From: Saccharopolyspora_C sp040643635
GTDB lineage: Bacteria > Actinomycetota > Actinomycetes > Mycobacteriales > Pseudonocardiaceae
Assembly: GCF_040643635.1 (NCBI RefSeq)
Contig: NZ_JBEYUS010000006.1
Coordinates: forward strand, 105,161 to 169,160
Reading direction: 5' to 3'
DNA length: 64,000 nt
Shown one piece after another: positions 27,112 through 38,086 of the stretch. Made by a program: the position numbers and the translations under genes. The notes under the pieces were generated by a model that searched no databases, was not told the origin of the DNA, and worked only from the letters and a program-made list of their open reading frames with translations. Numbering within the stretch: the first letter of the stretch is position 1; every line of letters begins with the position of its first letter.

Positions 27112-27255
27112 CTGTCAGCGGCGAAACCGCTGCGGCGACGACCAGCGCACCCGCGGGTTCGCAGCGGCCGCCTCGCGAGGACGGCGATGTCTCCGGTGGC
27201 GCGAAGCCACCGGAGACGTCGAACCCGCGGCGAGCTGACCGCCGAGGTTCCGCGA
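27112..27255 (+). repeat. Family B nested-hairpin repeat, copy 2
   Basis: CAGCGG/CCGCTG (27116-27132) begins the element. The inner stem is GTCTCCGGTGGC (27189-27200) with GCCACCGGAGAC (27206-27217), perfect over 12 bp and extendable by a wobble and CGA/TCG to 16. CCTCGCGAGGACGGCGAT and CCGAGGTTCCGC match the landmarks of copies 1 and 3. It occupies the gap (27050-27283) between two minus-strand genes; no gene is seen in it. Confidence 0.8.
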
Positions 27256-27283
27256 CCGGACCGCCGGGGACCGCAGCCGGAGC

Positions 27284-27898
27284 TCAGTCGAAGCGCGGGG
27301 ATTCGGTTCGAGTTCGCTTGAGCTCGAAGAAGTACGGATATCCGGCCAGCGTGCGCGCCGCGTCGAACAGTTCGCCCGCCTGCTCCCCGCGGGGGATGCG
27401 GGTGGTGATCGGTCCGAAGAACGCCACCCCGTCCACGTGGATGGTGGGGGTTCCCACCTCGTCGCCCACCGGGTCCATCCCGGCGTGGTGGCTGGCGCGC
27501 AGCTTCTCGTCGTAGTCGGTGACCTGCGCGGCACCGGCCAGCGACGCGGGCAGCCCGACCTCGTCCAGCGCGGCCGCGATCACCTGCTCGAAGTTCTTGT
27601 TCCCCTCGTCGTGGATGCGGCGGCCCAGCGCGGTGTACAGCGGGCTCAGCACCTCCTCGCCGTGCTGCTCGGCGGCGGCGATCGCGACCCGGACCGGGCC
27701 CCACGCCCGCTTCATCAGGTCCTGGTAGTCCGCGGCGAGGCCGTCCCGCCCTTCGTTCAGCACCGACAGGCTCATCACCCGGAAGTGCAGGTCGATGTCG
27801 CGAACCTGGGCGACCTCCAGCATCCAGCGGGATGAGACCCAAGCGAAGGGGCAGGCCGGGTCGAAGTAGAAGTCGACCTTCGGACGCTCGGTGCTCAT
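27284..27898 (-). CDS. Mycothiol-dependent nitroreductase/disulphide reductase, Rv2466c-like (DsbA fold)
   Basis: The 204-residue product tracks M. tuberculosis Rv2466c closely, as recalled: YFDPACPFAWVSSRWMLEV, MSLSVLNEGRD, RAWGPVRVAIAA, SHHAGMDPVGDEVGTPTIHV, FFGPITTRIPRGE and FFELKRTRTESPRFD. Rv2466c uses a CPWC active site with mycothiol. Here the motif reads CPFA, so the resolving cysteine is missing and only a monothiol mechanism is possible. The neighbour is pepN, divergent, exactly as in M. tuberculosis. ATG at 27898 has GGAGGG upstream. Confidence 0.9.
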   Translation of the reverse strand: MSTERPKVDFYFDPACPFAWVSSRWMLEVAQVRDIDLHFRVMSLSVLNEGRDGLAADYQDLMKRAWGPVRVAIAAAEQHGEEVLSPLYTALGRRIHDEGNKNFEQVIAAALDEVGLPASLAGAAQVTDYDEKLRASHHAGMDPVGDEVGTPTIHVDGVAFFGPITTRIPRGEQAGELFDAARTLAGYPYFFELKRTRTESPRFD

Positions 27899-28211
27899 GG
27901 ACAACCCTCCACAGTGCTCCGTACCCGGCACGCACGTCGGCCGGCGCGGGCGGTCACCCGCTCCCGGTACAACCCGGCGCCGTCCGCGAGTCTTCCCGTT
28001 CGGCCCGATCGAGTGGGGAATGTGCCGGTATTCCCGGATGAACGGCCCGGATACCGCGAATTCCCCGGGATTTCCGGGCACGGCCGACACGCCCGGCGGC
28101 GATGATCAGGCGTCGGGCGGGACGGCCGCGCCGCGGCGTGATTGGATTTCCAGCGCCCCGCACCGGCGCGGATCGTCCGGTGCGCCATCCCAACGAACAA
28201 CGAGGTGATCC
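27899..28211. other. 313-bp divergent promoter region
   Basis: This gap lies between the divergent reductase and pepN genes and must carry both promoters. It contains short inverted motifs (for example GGAATGTGCC and CCCGGGATTTCCGGG around 28015-28080) but no recognisable -35/-10 pair and no coding sequence that looks real. Confidence 0.4.
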
Positions 28212-30791
<2,580 letters not shown>

Positions 30792-30800
30792 CGGGCATGC

Positions 30801-30836
30801 GAACGGGGGCGGACCTGGTCGGGTCTGCCCCCGTTC
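30801..30836 (+). terminator. Strong hairpin after pepN
   Basis: GAACGGGGGCGGACC (30801-30815) pairs with GGTCTGCCCCCGTTC (30822-30836), 14 of 15 positions. It begins ten bases after the pepN stop and lies before the convergent DUF5130 gene, so it can stop transcripts from both sides. Confidence 0.75.
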
Positions 30837-30890
30837 CGCGTTCCGGGTCGGGTCGGCGCCGAGCTGTTCGGCCGACGCCGGGTGTTCCGG

Positions 30891-31376
30891 TCAGCGGCGG
30901 TTCCCCGCCGCGTCGGCGAGCATCCGCAGCGCGCTGAGCAGGCCCTCGATCAGCTCGCCCTCCTTGAAGGAGGCGACCATCGTCATCAGCGCCAGCTGGC
31001 AGCTGCGGTCCTGGATCCGGCGCTTCGACTCCTCGCCGGTCACGATCTCCACGACCCGCTGCTGCGGGGACACGGCCAGCAGCACCCCGTCGGCGGCGCG
31101 CGCCCCGAGGTTGGCGTGCAGCTCGCCCGCGGTCTCGCGGGTCTCCTCGCCGAGATCGCCCAGGTAGACGGCGAACTCCAGCCCCGTGCTGCGGCTGGCG
31201 AGGGTGAGCGCCTCGTCGAGCCGGGAGAGCTGGCCGGTGCTGAACGGCAGGTGCGGCCCTTCCGGGCGGATGCGCCGGGCGATGGACAGCCGCCCGGTCG
31301 CGGTCACCGCTTCGCCGGGCGCCAGGTCCTGGTCGCCGCCGGAACGGTCTTCGCCGGTGATCTCACCAGTGGCCAC
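30891..31376 (-). CDS. DUF5130 (TPM-domain-like) protein
   Basis: The 161-residue product resembles actinobacterial DUF5130 proteins (M. tuberculosis Rv2468c): an N-terminal flexible region, then SRLDEALTLASRSTGLEFAVYLGDLG, LGARAADGVLLAVSPQQRVVEIVTGE and FKEGELIEGLLSALRML. The core recalls the TPM domain found in membrane-associated chaperones or assembly factors. Function is unproven. It overlaps the ctaJ gene by 14 bases and follows it, which hints at a link with cytochrome oxidase; inference. Confidence 0.8.
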   Translation of the reverse strand: MATGEITGEDRSGGDQDLAPGEAVTATGRLSIARRIRPEGPHLPFSTGQLSRLDEALTLASRSTGLEFAVYLGDLGEETRETAGELHANLGARAADGVLLAVSPQQRVVEIVTGEESKRRIQDRSCQLALMTMVASFKEGELIEGLLSALRMLADAAGNRR

Positions 31377-31638
31377 GTGCGCCTCCCCGGTCGGTGCTGT
31401 GCGCGTGCGCGGCTGCGGCGGACGCCGTCTCCGCCGAGTCCTGGTCGCCCGGCGGCGCGGTGCTCACGCGCGCCGGATCGGCCACCCAGAGCACCGGGGC
31501 GAACTGCCAGTCCTGCCCTGCGCGGTATCGGGAACGGGTCAGCTTCGAGCGGAGGGTGATCAGCGCGACCAGGAGGAACACGGCCGCAGGGATCACCGCC
31601 AGCACGAGGAAGGTCTCAACCGCAGTCACGCTGAGCAC
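31363..31638 (-). CDS. ctaJ: aa3-type cytochrome oxidase accessory subunit CtaJ
   Basis: The 91-residue product has one N-terminal transmembrane helix (VETFLVLAVIPAAVFLLVALITL) followed by RYRAGQDWQFAPVLWVADP and a flexible His/Ala-rich tail. This matches the small single-helix subunit named CtaJ in the actinobacterial bcc-aa3 respiratory supercomplex, whose gene is likewise next to DUF5130 and pepN in mycobacteria. It would sit in the cytoplasmic membrane. Start ATG at 31638; upstream is the long divergent gap. Confidence 0.75.
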   Translation of the reverse strand: MLSVTAVETFLVLAVIPAAVFLLVALITLRSKLTRSRYRAGQDWQFAPVLWVADPARVSTAPPGDQDSAETASAAAAHAHSTDRGGARGHW

Positions 31639-32446
31639 GGTAGCCGATCACGTGCCCGCGTGGGACGAGGCCACGGCGCTGCCGTGTCCCCGCCGGCGGG
31701 GACCCGCGCCCCGGGAGTCCGCCTCGTGGACGCCCCGCGATTCCGGTGGACGACCGCGGAACGCTTTTCCCCGGCCGCGGAACGGGAAGCGCAACACCTC
31801 TTCCCCACCTGGGAGAACGGCAATTCCGCCGGGTCCGACCGGTGCGGAATCGGCTGCCGGAATCGGTGTCCGGACTTCGCCGGTCCGCCTTCCTCCGGGA
31901 GAACGCGAGTTCAATTTCCGGTGAAACCACCATGCGTCCGAACGAGTGATCCGAGGCCGTTCTTGACACGAACGCGGTTTCATGCGAGGAGGCTGCCCCT
32001 CGGGCCTGTTCCGCTCCCGCGGTCACTCCCGGTGTCGAAAACCGGCGCCGAACAGGCGATTCGCCCCCTGGATCGGGCTCCTAGCACCACCCCGAGCGCT
32101 TCCGGCGGCTCCCGCGACCGCCGACGCCGGCCGGAGCGGCCGCGCACGAGGCCTGGACACACCAGGTAGGCAGCGCAGGTCGATTCCGTGACCGCACGTG
32201 ACCATCCCGGCCCTGAGCAGGACGAGGGCTACCGAAAGTCACTAGTCAAGCGTGTCACGCCTCACGTAATGTAACTCTTTTAGAGTAATCGCCGCCGCCG
32301 AATGGAGCCCATCCAGAAGGTCGCAGCGGGCGGCGAGTTGGCGGCTTGTTTGAACGCTTCCGCGCTTCTAGTTTTTCACCTGTATGGGTCTTGCATATTT
32401 GATCACTAGCCCCATGAACAGTCCATTCGCCTGCGGGAGGCACACA
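31639..32446. other. 808-bp divergent intergenic region with AT-rich promoter pocket
   Basis: No credible gene is seen between ctaJ and the GVRIS repeat gene. From 32240 to 32420 base composition drops well below the surrounding GC level, with GTAACTCTTTTAGAGTAATC (ACTC/GAGT dyad at about 32273-32288) and TTGCATATTTGATC near 32392-32405. This is probably the regulated promoter region of the repeat protein. The remainder (31640-32230) is GC-rich with short, unlikely frames. Confidence 0.45.
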
Positions 32447-33493
32447 ATGTCGTCGATCAACACCACCGCTCAGCGTAATCTTGGCACCTTTTTCCAGAAC
32501 GCGCAGCCCCTTGTCGAACACGTTCCGCACACGGCTTCCGGCGTCCGGATCAGCGGGACCGATCGCGGGGTGCGGATCAGCGGCGAGAACAGCGGCGTGC
32601 GGATCAGCTCGCAGGCCGGAGTCCGCATCAGCGGCGCTCATCGGGGCGTCCGGATCAGCTCGGCCGACCGCGGCGTCCGCATCAGCGGGACGGAGCGCGG
32701 GGTGCGGATCAGCGGGGACGACCGAGGTGTCCGGATCACTGGCGCTGACCGCGGGGTGCGGATCTCCGGCCACGACCACGACCACGACCGCGGGGTGCGC
32801 ATCAGCGGCCAGGACCGCGGCGTCCGCATCAGCGGGCACGAACGTGGCGTCCGCATCAGCTCGGCCGACCGCGGCGTCCGCACCAGCGGGACGGAGCGCG
32901 GCGTCCGCATCAGTTCACGGGCAGGGGTCCGCATCAGCGGCGAGGACCGCGGCGTCCGGATCAGCGGGCAGCACGGCGTGCGCATCAGCTCGATGGACCG
33001 GGGCGTGCGGATCAGCTCGAGCTGCGGGGTCCGGATCAGCTCGCGAGCGGGAGTGCGGATCAGCGGCGAAGACCGAGGTGTGCGGATCAGCTCGCGGTCC
33101 GGGGTCCGGATCAGCTCGCTGCGGCGCGGAGTCCGCATCAGCGGCCGGGCGGGTGTGCGGATCAGCGGGCAGGACCGCGGGGTGCGCATCAGCGGCACCG
33201 AACGCGGCGTGCGGATCAGCTCGCAGGCAGGGGTCCGCATCAGCGGGCAGGACCGCGGGGTGCGGATCAGCTCGCGGGCAGGCGTCCGGATCAGCTCGGC
33301 CGATCGCGGGGTACGCATCAGCTGCACCGACCGCGGCGTCCGCATCAGCAGTCAGGACCGCGGCGTGCGCATCAGCTCGGCGGACCGCGGCGTTCGCATC
33401 AGCGGACAGGACCGCGGGGTGCGGATCAGCTCGGCGGACCGCGGGGTGCGCATCAGCGGCCGGAGCTCCGGTCAGCTCGTCGCGGCGGCCTGA
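32447..33493 (+). CDS. GVRIS tandem-repeat protein (35 repeats of 8-9 residues), function unknown
   Basis: The 348-residue product has a non-repetitive N-terminus of about 31 residues (MSSINTTAQRNLGTFFQNAQ...) and then 35 head-to-tail units of consensus G-V-R-I-S-[GS]-x-[DE]-R, with shorter eight-residue variants such as GVRISSRA and one longer unit with HDHDHD. It ends GRSSGQLVAAA. There is no signal peptide or membrane helix. Alternation of V and I with R and S suggests one short beta strand per unit and a turn at S-G-x-D-R-G, so a beta-solenoid or beta-roll is likely. Third codon positions vary while residues are kept, indicating selection on protein. ATG at 32447 has GGGAGG seven bases upstream. 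A multi-core peptide precursor is the main alternative. Confidence 0.8.
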   Translation: MSSINTTAQRNLGTFFQNAQPLVEHVPHTASGVRISGTDRGVRISGENSGVRISSQAGVRISGAHRGVRISSADRGVRISGTERGVRISGDDRGVRITGADRGVRISGHDHDHDRGVRISGQDRGVRISGHERGVRISSADRGVRTSGTERGVRISSRAGVRISGEDRGVRISGQHGVRISSMDRGVRISSSCGVRISSRAGVRISGEDRGVRISSRSGVRISSLRRGVRISGRAGVRISGQDRGVRISGTERGVRISSQAGVRISGQDRGVRISSRAGVRISSADRGVRISCTDRGVRISSQDRGVRISSADRGVRISGQDRGVRISSADRGVRISGRSSGQLVAAA

Positions 33494-33509
33494 CGTGCGC
33501 GCAGCGCGG

Positions 33510-34181
33510 TCACGCCGCCGACTCCCCCAGGTACGGCAGCCACAGCGGGTCGGTCTCGGACAGCCCGGCGATCAGCCGCCAGTGCCTGCCGCGCGGAGCG
33601 TGCGGGGCCACCGGCAGCTGCCAGCCGAGTTCGCTGAGCGTCTTGTCCGCCTTCCGGTGGTTGCACCGGGTGCAGCAGGCGACGCAGTTCTCCCACTCGT
33701 GCGGCCCGCCCCGGCTGCGCGGCACCACGTGATCGATCGTTTCGGCCCGTCCCCCGCAGTACACGCAGCGATGCCCGTCGCGGTGCATCAGCGCGGAGCG
33801 GGTGAGCGGGACGCGTCCCCGGTACGGGACGCGGACGAAGCTGCTGAGCCGGATCACCGACGGCACCTGGTGGCTGCTGGTGGCGGAGTGCAGCACCAGC
33901 CCTGCCGAGTCGCCGTGCACGACCTCCGCCTTGCCGCAGACCAGCAGCACGATCGCTCTGCGCAGCGGAAGCGCGGTCAGCGGTTCGAAGGTCGTGTTCA
34001 GCAGCAGCACCCGCCGCTTGCGCCAGGCGGGTGCGAGAGCTCCCGACTGCCCGCCGGGCGGCGCGTGGCACAGCGTCGCCCGAGGCGCGAGCCCTGCGGC
34101 CGCGCCTGTCGGAGTCGGTATTCGGTCGTGCACGCGACCACCTCCACCGGTTGGCAAGGACCAGTCGACCACAATCGACAC
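33510..34181 (-). CDS. HNH endonuclease family protein
   Basis: The 223-residue product has RRVLLLNTTFEPLTALPLRRAIVLL typical of the actinobacterial HNH group (Rv2469c-like), then HRDGHRCVYCGGRAETIDHVVPRSRGG and WENCVACCTRCNHRKADKTL: two CxxC pairs for structural zinc and the D-H-V-x-P / N / H-x-x-K catalytic set. Its target is unknown; the gene is a conserved chromosomal neighbour rather than a phage enzyme. The first 50 residues are less conserved in character, and a later start just before WRKRRVL cannot be excluded. It ends 16 bases from the convergent GVRIS gene. Confidence 0.85.
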   Translation of the reverse strand: MSIVVDWSLPTGGGGRVHDRIPTPTGAAAGLAPRATLCHAPPGGQSGALAPAWRKRRVLLLNTTFEPLTALPLRRAIVLLVCGKAEVVHGDSAGLVLHSATSSHQVPSVIRLSSFVRVPYRGRVPLTRSALMHRDGHRCVYCGGRAETIDHVVPRSRGGPHEWENCVACCTRCNHRKADKTLSELGWQLPVAPHAPRGRHWRLIAGLSETDPLWLPYLGESAA

Positions 34182-34388
34182 CCCGAACGCACGTGTGATT
34201 CACCACGTGCTAGCCACCGGATCCACGGGTCGAGCCCGAGGTCGCGGCGGGCCTGAGCGATCTCCGCGGTCCGACCGGCACCACTGCGCCGATCGTATGG
34301 GCTCCGGTGTTGATCGTTCAGGGTGAATTCGGCGAATGCCGCCGCACCCGCACCGGTTCCGGCCCGCTCCCCCGTATCGTCGGCGGGC

Positions 34389-36494
34389 GTGACGAAGGTT
34401 CAGCCACCCCTGTCCTATCCGCACGCCGCACGCGCCGACGTGGTCGACGACCTGCACGGCAGGAGAGTCCCCGACCCGTACCGCGCGCTGGAGGATCCGG
34501 CCGATCCGCGGACCGAGGAGTGGTCGGCCGCGCAGGACGAGTTCGCCCGCGCCCGGCTGGACGCGCTGCCCGGGCGCGCGGAGATCGCGCAGCGCCTGAC
34601 GTCGCTGCTCTCGGCGGGGTCGGTGTCGGCTCCGGTGTGGCGGGCCGGGCGCGCGTTCTTCACGCGCCGTGCCCCGGGCCAGGAGTTCCCGGTGCTGTAC
34701 CTGGTCGACGAGGACGGTTCCGAGCGTCCGCTGCTGGACGTCACCGAGCTGGACCCGTCCGGCCTCACCACGCTGGACCGCTGGTCGCCGAGCCTGGAGG
34801 GCGACCGGCTGGCCTACCAGGTCTCCGTCGGCGGTGACGAGGAATCGCTGTTGTACGTGCTGGACGTGACCACCGGTGAGCTGCTGGAAGGCCCCATCGA
34901 CCGGTGCCGCTACTCGTCGATCTCGTGGATGCCGGGCGGCAACGAGTTCTTCTACGTGCGGCGGCTGCCGCCGGAGGCGGTTCCGGAGGGCGAGGAGCAG
35001 TTCCACCGCAGGGTGTGGCGCCACCAGGTGGGCGCGCACCCGGACGACGACCTGCTGGTGCACGGCGACGGTCTGGAGCACACCTTCTACTACGACGCCC
35101 GGGTGTCCCGGGACGGCCGCTGGCTGCTGGTGCACGGCAGCCCGGGCACGGCGCGGCGGGACTCGATGTGGATCGCGGACCTGTCCGGGGACGCGGAGCT
35201 GCGGCAGGTCGTCGACACCTCCGAAGGCATCCGCGCTTCGGCGTGGGTGGAGCGCGACGGCAGGCTGTACGTGCAGACGACGCTGGACGCGCCGCGCTGG
35301 CGGCTGTGCGTCGCCGACCCGGAGGCCCCGGAACCGGCCAACTGGCAGGAGCTGATCCCGGAGGACCCGGACTCGGTGCTGGAGGCGGTGCGCTGGTTCG
35401 ACGACGGCACCGACGACCCGAAGCTGGCGGTGCTGCGCACCCGGCACGCGGTCTCCGAGCTGGCGCTGCACGACCCGGTCACCGGGGACCGCACCGAGCA
35501 GGTGCCGTTGCCCGGCGCCGGCCAGATCACCGCGCTCACCGCGGTCGACGAGGACACCGAGGGCGACCGGGACCGGCTGTGGATCGGCTGGACGGACTTC
35601 GCCACGCCGCCGTGCGTGCAGCTCTACACGCGGGCGTCCGGCACCACCCGGCAGTCGCGGCGCGCGCCGGGCGCGGCGGAACTGCCGGAGGTGCACTCCG
35701 CGCAGGTCGAGTACACCTCGAAGGACGGCACGACCGTCCGGATGTTCGTGCTCGCGCCGGCCGCCGACCCGGACGGACCGCGGCCCGCGCTGGTCACCGG
35801 CTACGGCGGGTTCTCGCTGTCGATGGAGCCGTCCTACTCCCCTACCGCGCTGGCCTGGGTCGCCGCGGGCGGGGTGTGGGCGCTGCCGTCGCTGCGCGGC
35901 GGTGGCGAGGAAGGCGAGCAGTGGCACCGCGCGGGCATGCGCGAGAGCAAGCAGAACGTGTTCGACGACTTCCACGCCGCGGCCGAGCACCTGATCTCCA
36001 CCGGCTGGACCTCCCCGGACCGGCTGGCGATCACCGGCGGCTCCAACGGCGGGCTGCTGGTGGGCGCGGCGTTGACGCAGCGCCCGGAGCTGTACCGGGC
36101 GGTGGTGTGCTCGGCGCCGCTGCTGGACATGGTGCGCTACGAGAAGTTCCTGCTGGGCCGCACCTGGAACGACGAGTACGGCACCGCCGACGATCCGGCG
36201 GAGCTGGACTGGCTGCTGTCGTACTCGCCGTACCACGCGGTCGTCGAGGGCACCGGCTACCCGTCGGTGCTGTTCGCGGTGTACGAGTCCGACACCCGGG
36301 TCGACCCGAACCACGCGCGCAAGATGTGCGCGGCGCTGCAGCACGCGACGAGTTCGGACCCGGCGCGGCGGCCGGTGCTGCTGCGCCGGGAGACCGAGGT
36401 GGGGCATTCCGCCCGGTCCGTTTCGCGTACCGTGGGGCTGGCGACCGACCAGATCGCCTTCCTCGCGGAGGCCACCGGGCTCCCCCTCGCCTGA
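34389..36494 (+). CDS. Prolyl oligopeptidase (S9A serine peptidase)
   Basis: The 701-residue product has an N-terminal VVDDLHGRRVPDPYRALEDP, a seven-bladed propeller (residues about 75-410), and the alpha/beta hydrolase domain with YGGFSLSMEPSYSP, SLRGGGEEGEQWHRAGM, Ser552 in TGGSNGGLLVGA, Asp635 in VYESDTRVDP and His673 in EVGHSARS. It cleaves short peptides after proline in the cytosol; no signal peptide is seen. The GTG at 34389 matches family length and has TATCGT eight bases upstream, as for a leaderless message; GTG 34323 would add 22 Ala/Pro-rich residues. Confidence 0.92.
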   Translation: MTKVQPPLSYPHAARADVVDDLHGRRVPDPYRALEDPADPRTEEWSAAQDEFARARLDALPGRAEIAQRLTSLLSAGSVSAPVWRAGRAFFTRRAPGQEFPVLYLVDEDGSERPLLDVTELDPSGLTTLDRWSPSLEGDRLAYQVSVGGDEESLLYVLDVTTGELLEGPIDRCRYSSISWMPGGNEFFYVRRLPPEAVPEGEEQFHRRVWRHQVGAHPDDDLLVHGDGLEHTFYYDARVSRDGRWLLVHGSPGTARRDSMWIADLSGDAELRQVVDTSEGIRASAWVERDGRLYVQTTLDAPRWRLCVADPEAPEPANWQELIPEDPDSVLEAVRWFDDGTDDPKLAVLRTRHAVSELALHDPVTGDRTEQVPLPGAGQITALTAVDEDTEGDRDRLWIGWTDFATPPCVQLYTRASGTTRQSRRAPGAAELPEVHSAQVEYTSKDGTTVRMFVLAPAADPDGPRPALVTGYGGFSLSMEPSYSPTALAWVAAGGVWALPSLRGGGEEGEQWHRAGMRESKQNVFDDFHAAAEHLISTGWTSPDRLAITGGSNGGLLVGAALTQRPELYRAVVCSAPLLDMVRYEKFLLGRTWNDEYGTADDPAELDWLLSYSPYHAVVEGTGYPSVLFAVYESDTRVDPNHARKMCAALQHATSSDPARRPVLLRRETEVGHSARSVSRTVGLATDQIAFLAEATGLPLA

Positions 36495-36568
36495 GCGGTC
36501 GCCACCTCTGACAACTCGGTCGCGGTAGGCGCGCGCCACGCCCAGCGGTGCACGGCCGGCTCCGGGAC

Positions 36569-36592
36569 CTGCGAACGGCGGGGCGTTCGCAG
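36569..36592. terminator. Hairpin between oligopeptidase and mscS genes
   Basis: CTGCGAACG (36569-36577) and CGTTCGCAG (36584-36592) form a perfect nine-bp stem with a six-base loop. It sits 75 bases after the oligopeptidase stop and could end that transcript. Confidence 0.5.
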
Positions 36593-36676
36593 TGCCCGGC
36601 ATGCAGCCGGCCCGCACCTGCGGCGTGGTGCGGCCACGCGGCCTACGCACGACCGGAGCATGGAGACCCCCGACCC

Positions 36677-37654
36677 ATGACACCCCCGCTGTTGACCCAG
36701 CCGGACTGCGTCAAGGACGACGGCAGCTGGTGCCAGACCGTGTACTCGTGGTCCGGCAACGAGTGGCTCGCGATGTACTCGGACCTGCTGATCGCCAAGC
36801 CGCTGAACATCGTGATGATCATCATCATCGCGTTCCTGGTGCGCTACTTCGTGCACCGCACGATCTCGCGGCTCACCAGGGGCAACGGCGGCAAGACGCC
36901 GAAGTTGCTGGTACCGCTGAAGGAACGCCGCCCGGAGACCTCGGCGATGGCGCTGCTCTCGGAGCGCCGGATGCAGCGGGCCCGCACCATCGGCTCGGTG
37001 CTCAAGTCGCTGTCCTCGTTCGTGATCTTCGGCCTGGCGTTGATGTACGCGCTGAAGTCGCTGGGCATCGAGCTCGCGCCGATCCTGGCCTCCGCCGGGG
37101 TGCTGGGCGTGGCCGTCGCGTTCGGCGCGCAGAACCTCGTCCGGGACTTCCTGTCCGGCATGTTCATGATGGTCGAGGACCAGTACGGCGTCGGCGACAT
37201 CGTCGACCTCGGCGAGGCCAGCGGCACCGTGGAAGCGGTGGGCCTGCGCGTCACCACGCTGCGCGACCTCAACGGCACCGTCTGGTACGTGCGCAACGGG
37301 GAGATCCTGCGCGTCGGCAACTCCAGCCAGGGCTTCGCGGTCGCCGTCGTCGACTTCCCGATCTCGCACACCAGCTCGGTGGAGAAGGCCATGGAGGTCG
37401 CGCTCAGCGTCGCCACCGAGGCCGCCTCGCGGGAACCGCTGTCCAAGGACGTGCTGAACCCGCCGGACATGCTCGGTGTCGACAAGATCACCTCGGACAC
37501 GATCACGCTGCGGCTCACGGTGAAGGTGCGGCCCAGCACGCAGTGGGCGGTGCAGCGCAGGCTCCGCGTCGCGATCAAGCGGGCCTACGACGAGGAGAAC
37601 ATCGAACCGCCGTACCCCCACGGCCGGCCGCAGATCGACTCGGCCCAGGTATGA
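36677..37654 (+). CDS. MscS-type mechanosensitive ion channel
   Basis: The 325-residue product has transmembrane helices at about residues 43-62 and 110-130 and the pore helix LASAGVLGVAVAFGAQNLVRDFLSGMFMMVEDQYGVGDIV, the MscS signature, followed by the beta domain (SGTVEAVGLRVTTLRDLNGTVWYVRNGE) and C-terminal alpha/beta region. It opens under membrane tension to release solutes during hypo-osmotic shock. ATG at 36677 is used; upstream frame is not similar to the family. The globin gene starts 31 bases after its stop, so the two may be co-transcribed. Confidence 0.93.
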   Translation: MTPPLLTQPDCVKDDGSWCQTVYSWSGNEWLAMYSDLLIAKPLNIVMIIIIAFLVRYFVHRTISRLTRGNGGKTPKLLVPLKERRPETSAMALLSERRMQRARTIGSVLKSLSSFVIFGLALMYALKSLGIELAPILASAGVLGVAVAFGAQNLVRDFLSGMFMMVEDQYGVGDIVDLGEASGTVEAVGLRVTTLRDLNGTVWYVRNGEILRVGNSSQGFAVAVVDFPISHTSSVEKAMEVALSVATEAASREPLSKDVLNPPDMLGVDKITSDTITLRLTVKVRPSTQWAVQRRLRVAIKRAYDEENIEPPYPHGRPQIDSAQV

Positions 37655-37685
37655 GCGGTGCCGCGGGCAGGGGAGGATGGCGGGC

Positions 37686-38069
37686 GTGAGCGCACCGGAG
37701 ACCTTCTACGACCAAGTCGGCGGCGAACCCACCTTCCGCTTCATCGTGGCGCGGTTCTACGAGGAGGTGGCGAAGGACGAGCTGCTGCGCCCGCTCTACC
37801 CGGAGGAGGACCTCGGTCCCGCCGAAGAGCGGCTGCGGCTGTTCCTCATGCAGTACTGGGGCGGGCCGCACACCTATTCGGACCGCCGCGGCCATCCCCG
37901 GCTGCGGATGCGGCACGCACCGTTCAAGGTGGGTCCTGCGGAGCGGGACGCGTGGCTGCGCTGCATGCGGATAGCGGTGGACGAGGCCGAGCTGGGGGAC
38001 GAGCATCGCGAGCAGCTCTGGCAGTACCTGGAGATGGCGGCGCAGAGCATGATGAATTCGTGGTTCTAG
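37686..38069 (+). CDS. glbO: Truncated hemoglobin, group II (trHbO)
   Basis: The 127-residue product begins ETFYDQVGGEPTFRFIVARFYEEVAKDELLRPLYP and has FLMQYWGGPHTYSDRRGHPRLRMRHAPFKVGPAERDAWL, with the CD1 Tyr and G8 Trp expected for group II trHb and the proximal His in MRHAPF. Length matches M. tuberculosis GlbO (128). It binds heme and O2, perhaps supplying or sensing oxygen near respiratory enzymes or detoxifying NO. GTG at 37686 is favoured because GGGAGG lies nine bases upstream. The next gene (GH13) follows at 17 bases, the same pairing as Rv2470-Rv2471. Confidence 0.93.
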   Translation: MSAPETFYDQVGGEPTFRFIVARFYEEVAKDELLRPLYPEEDLGPAEERLRLFLMQYWGGPHTYSDRRGHPRLRMRHAPFKVGPAERDAWLRCMRIAVDEAELGDEHREQLWQYLEMAAQSMMNSWF

Positions 38070-38086
38070 GAGCCTGATCGATTGTC

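Noticed and set aside
31746..32191. Several 60-70-codon frames in the ctaJ/GVRIS gap
   Set aside because: All are short, overlap one another on both strands, and show no family motif or ribosome site.
32638..33345. Minus-strand frame of RTPRSAEL-type repeats opposite the GVRIS gene
   Set aside because: It is the mirror of the plus-strand repeats and has no ribosome site. Synonymous variation fits the plus-strand frame.
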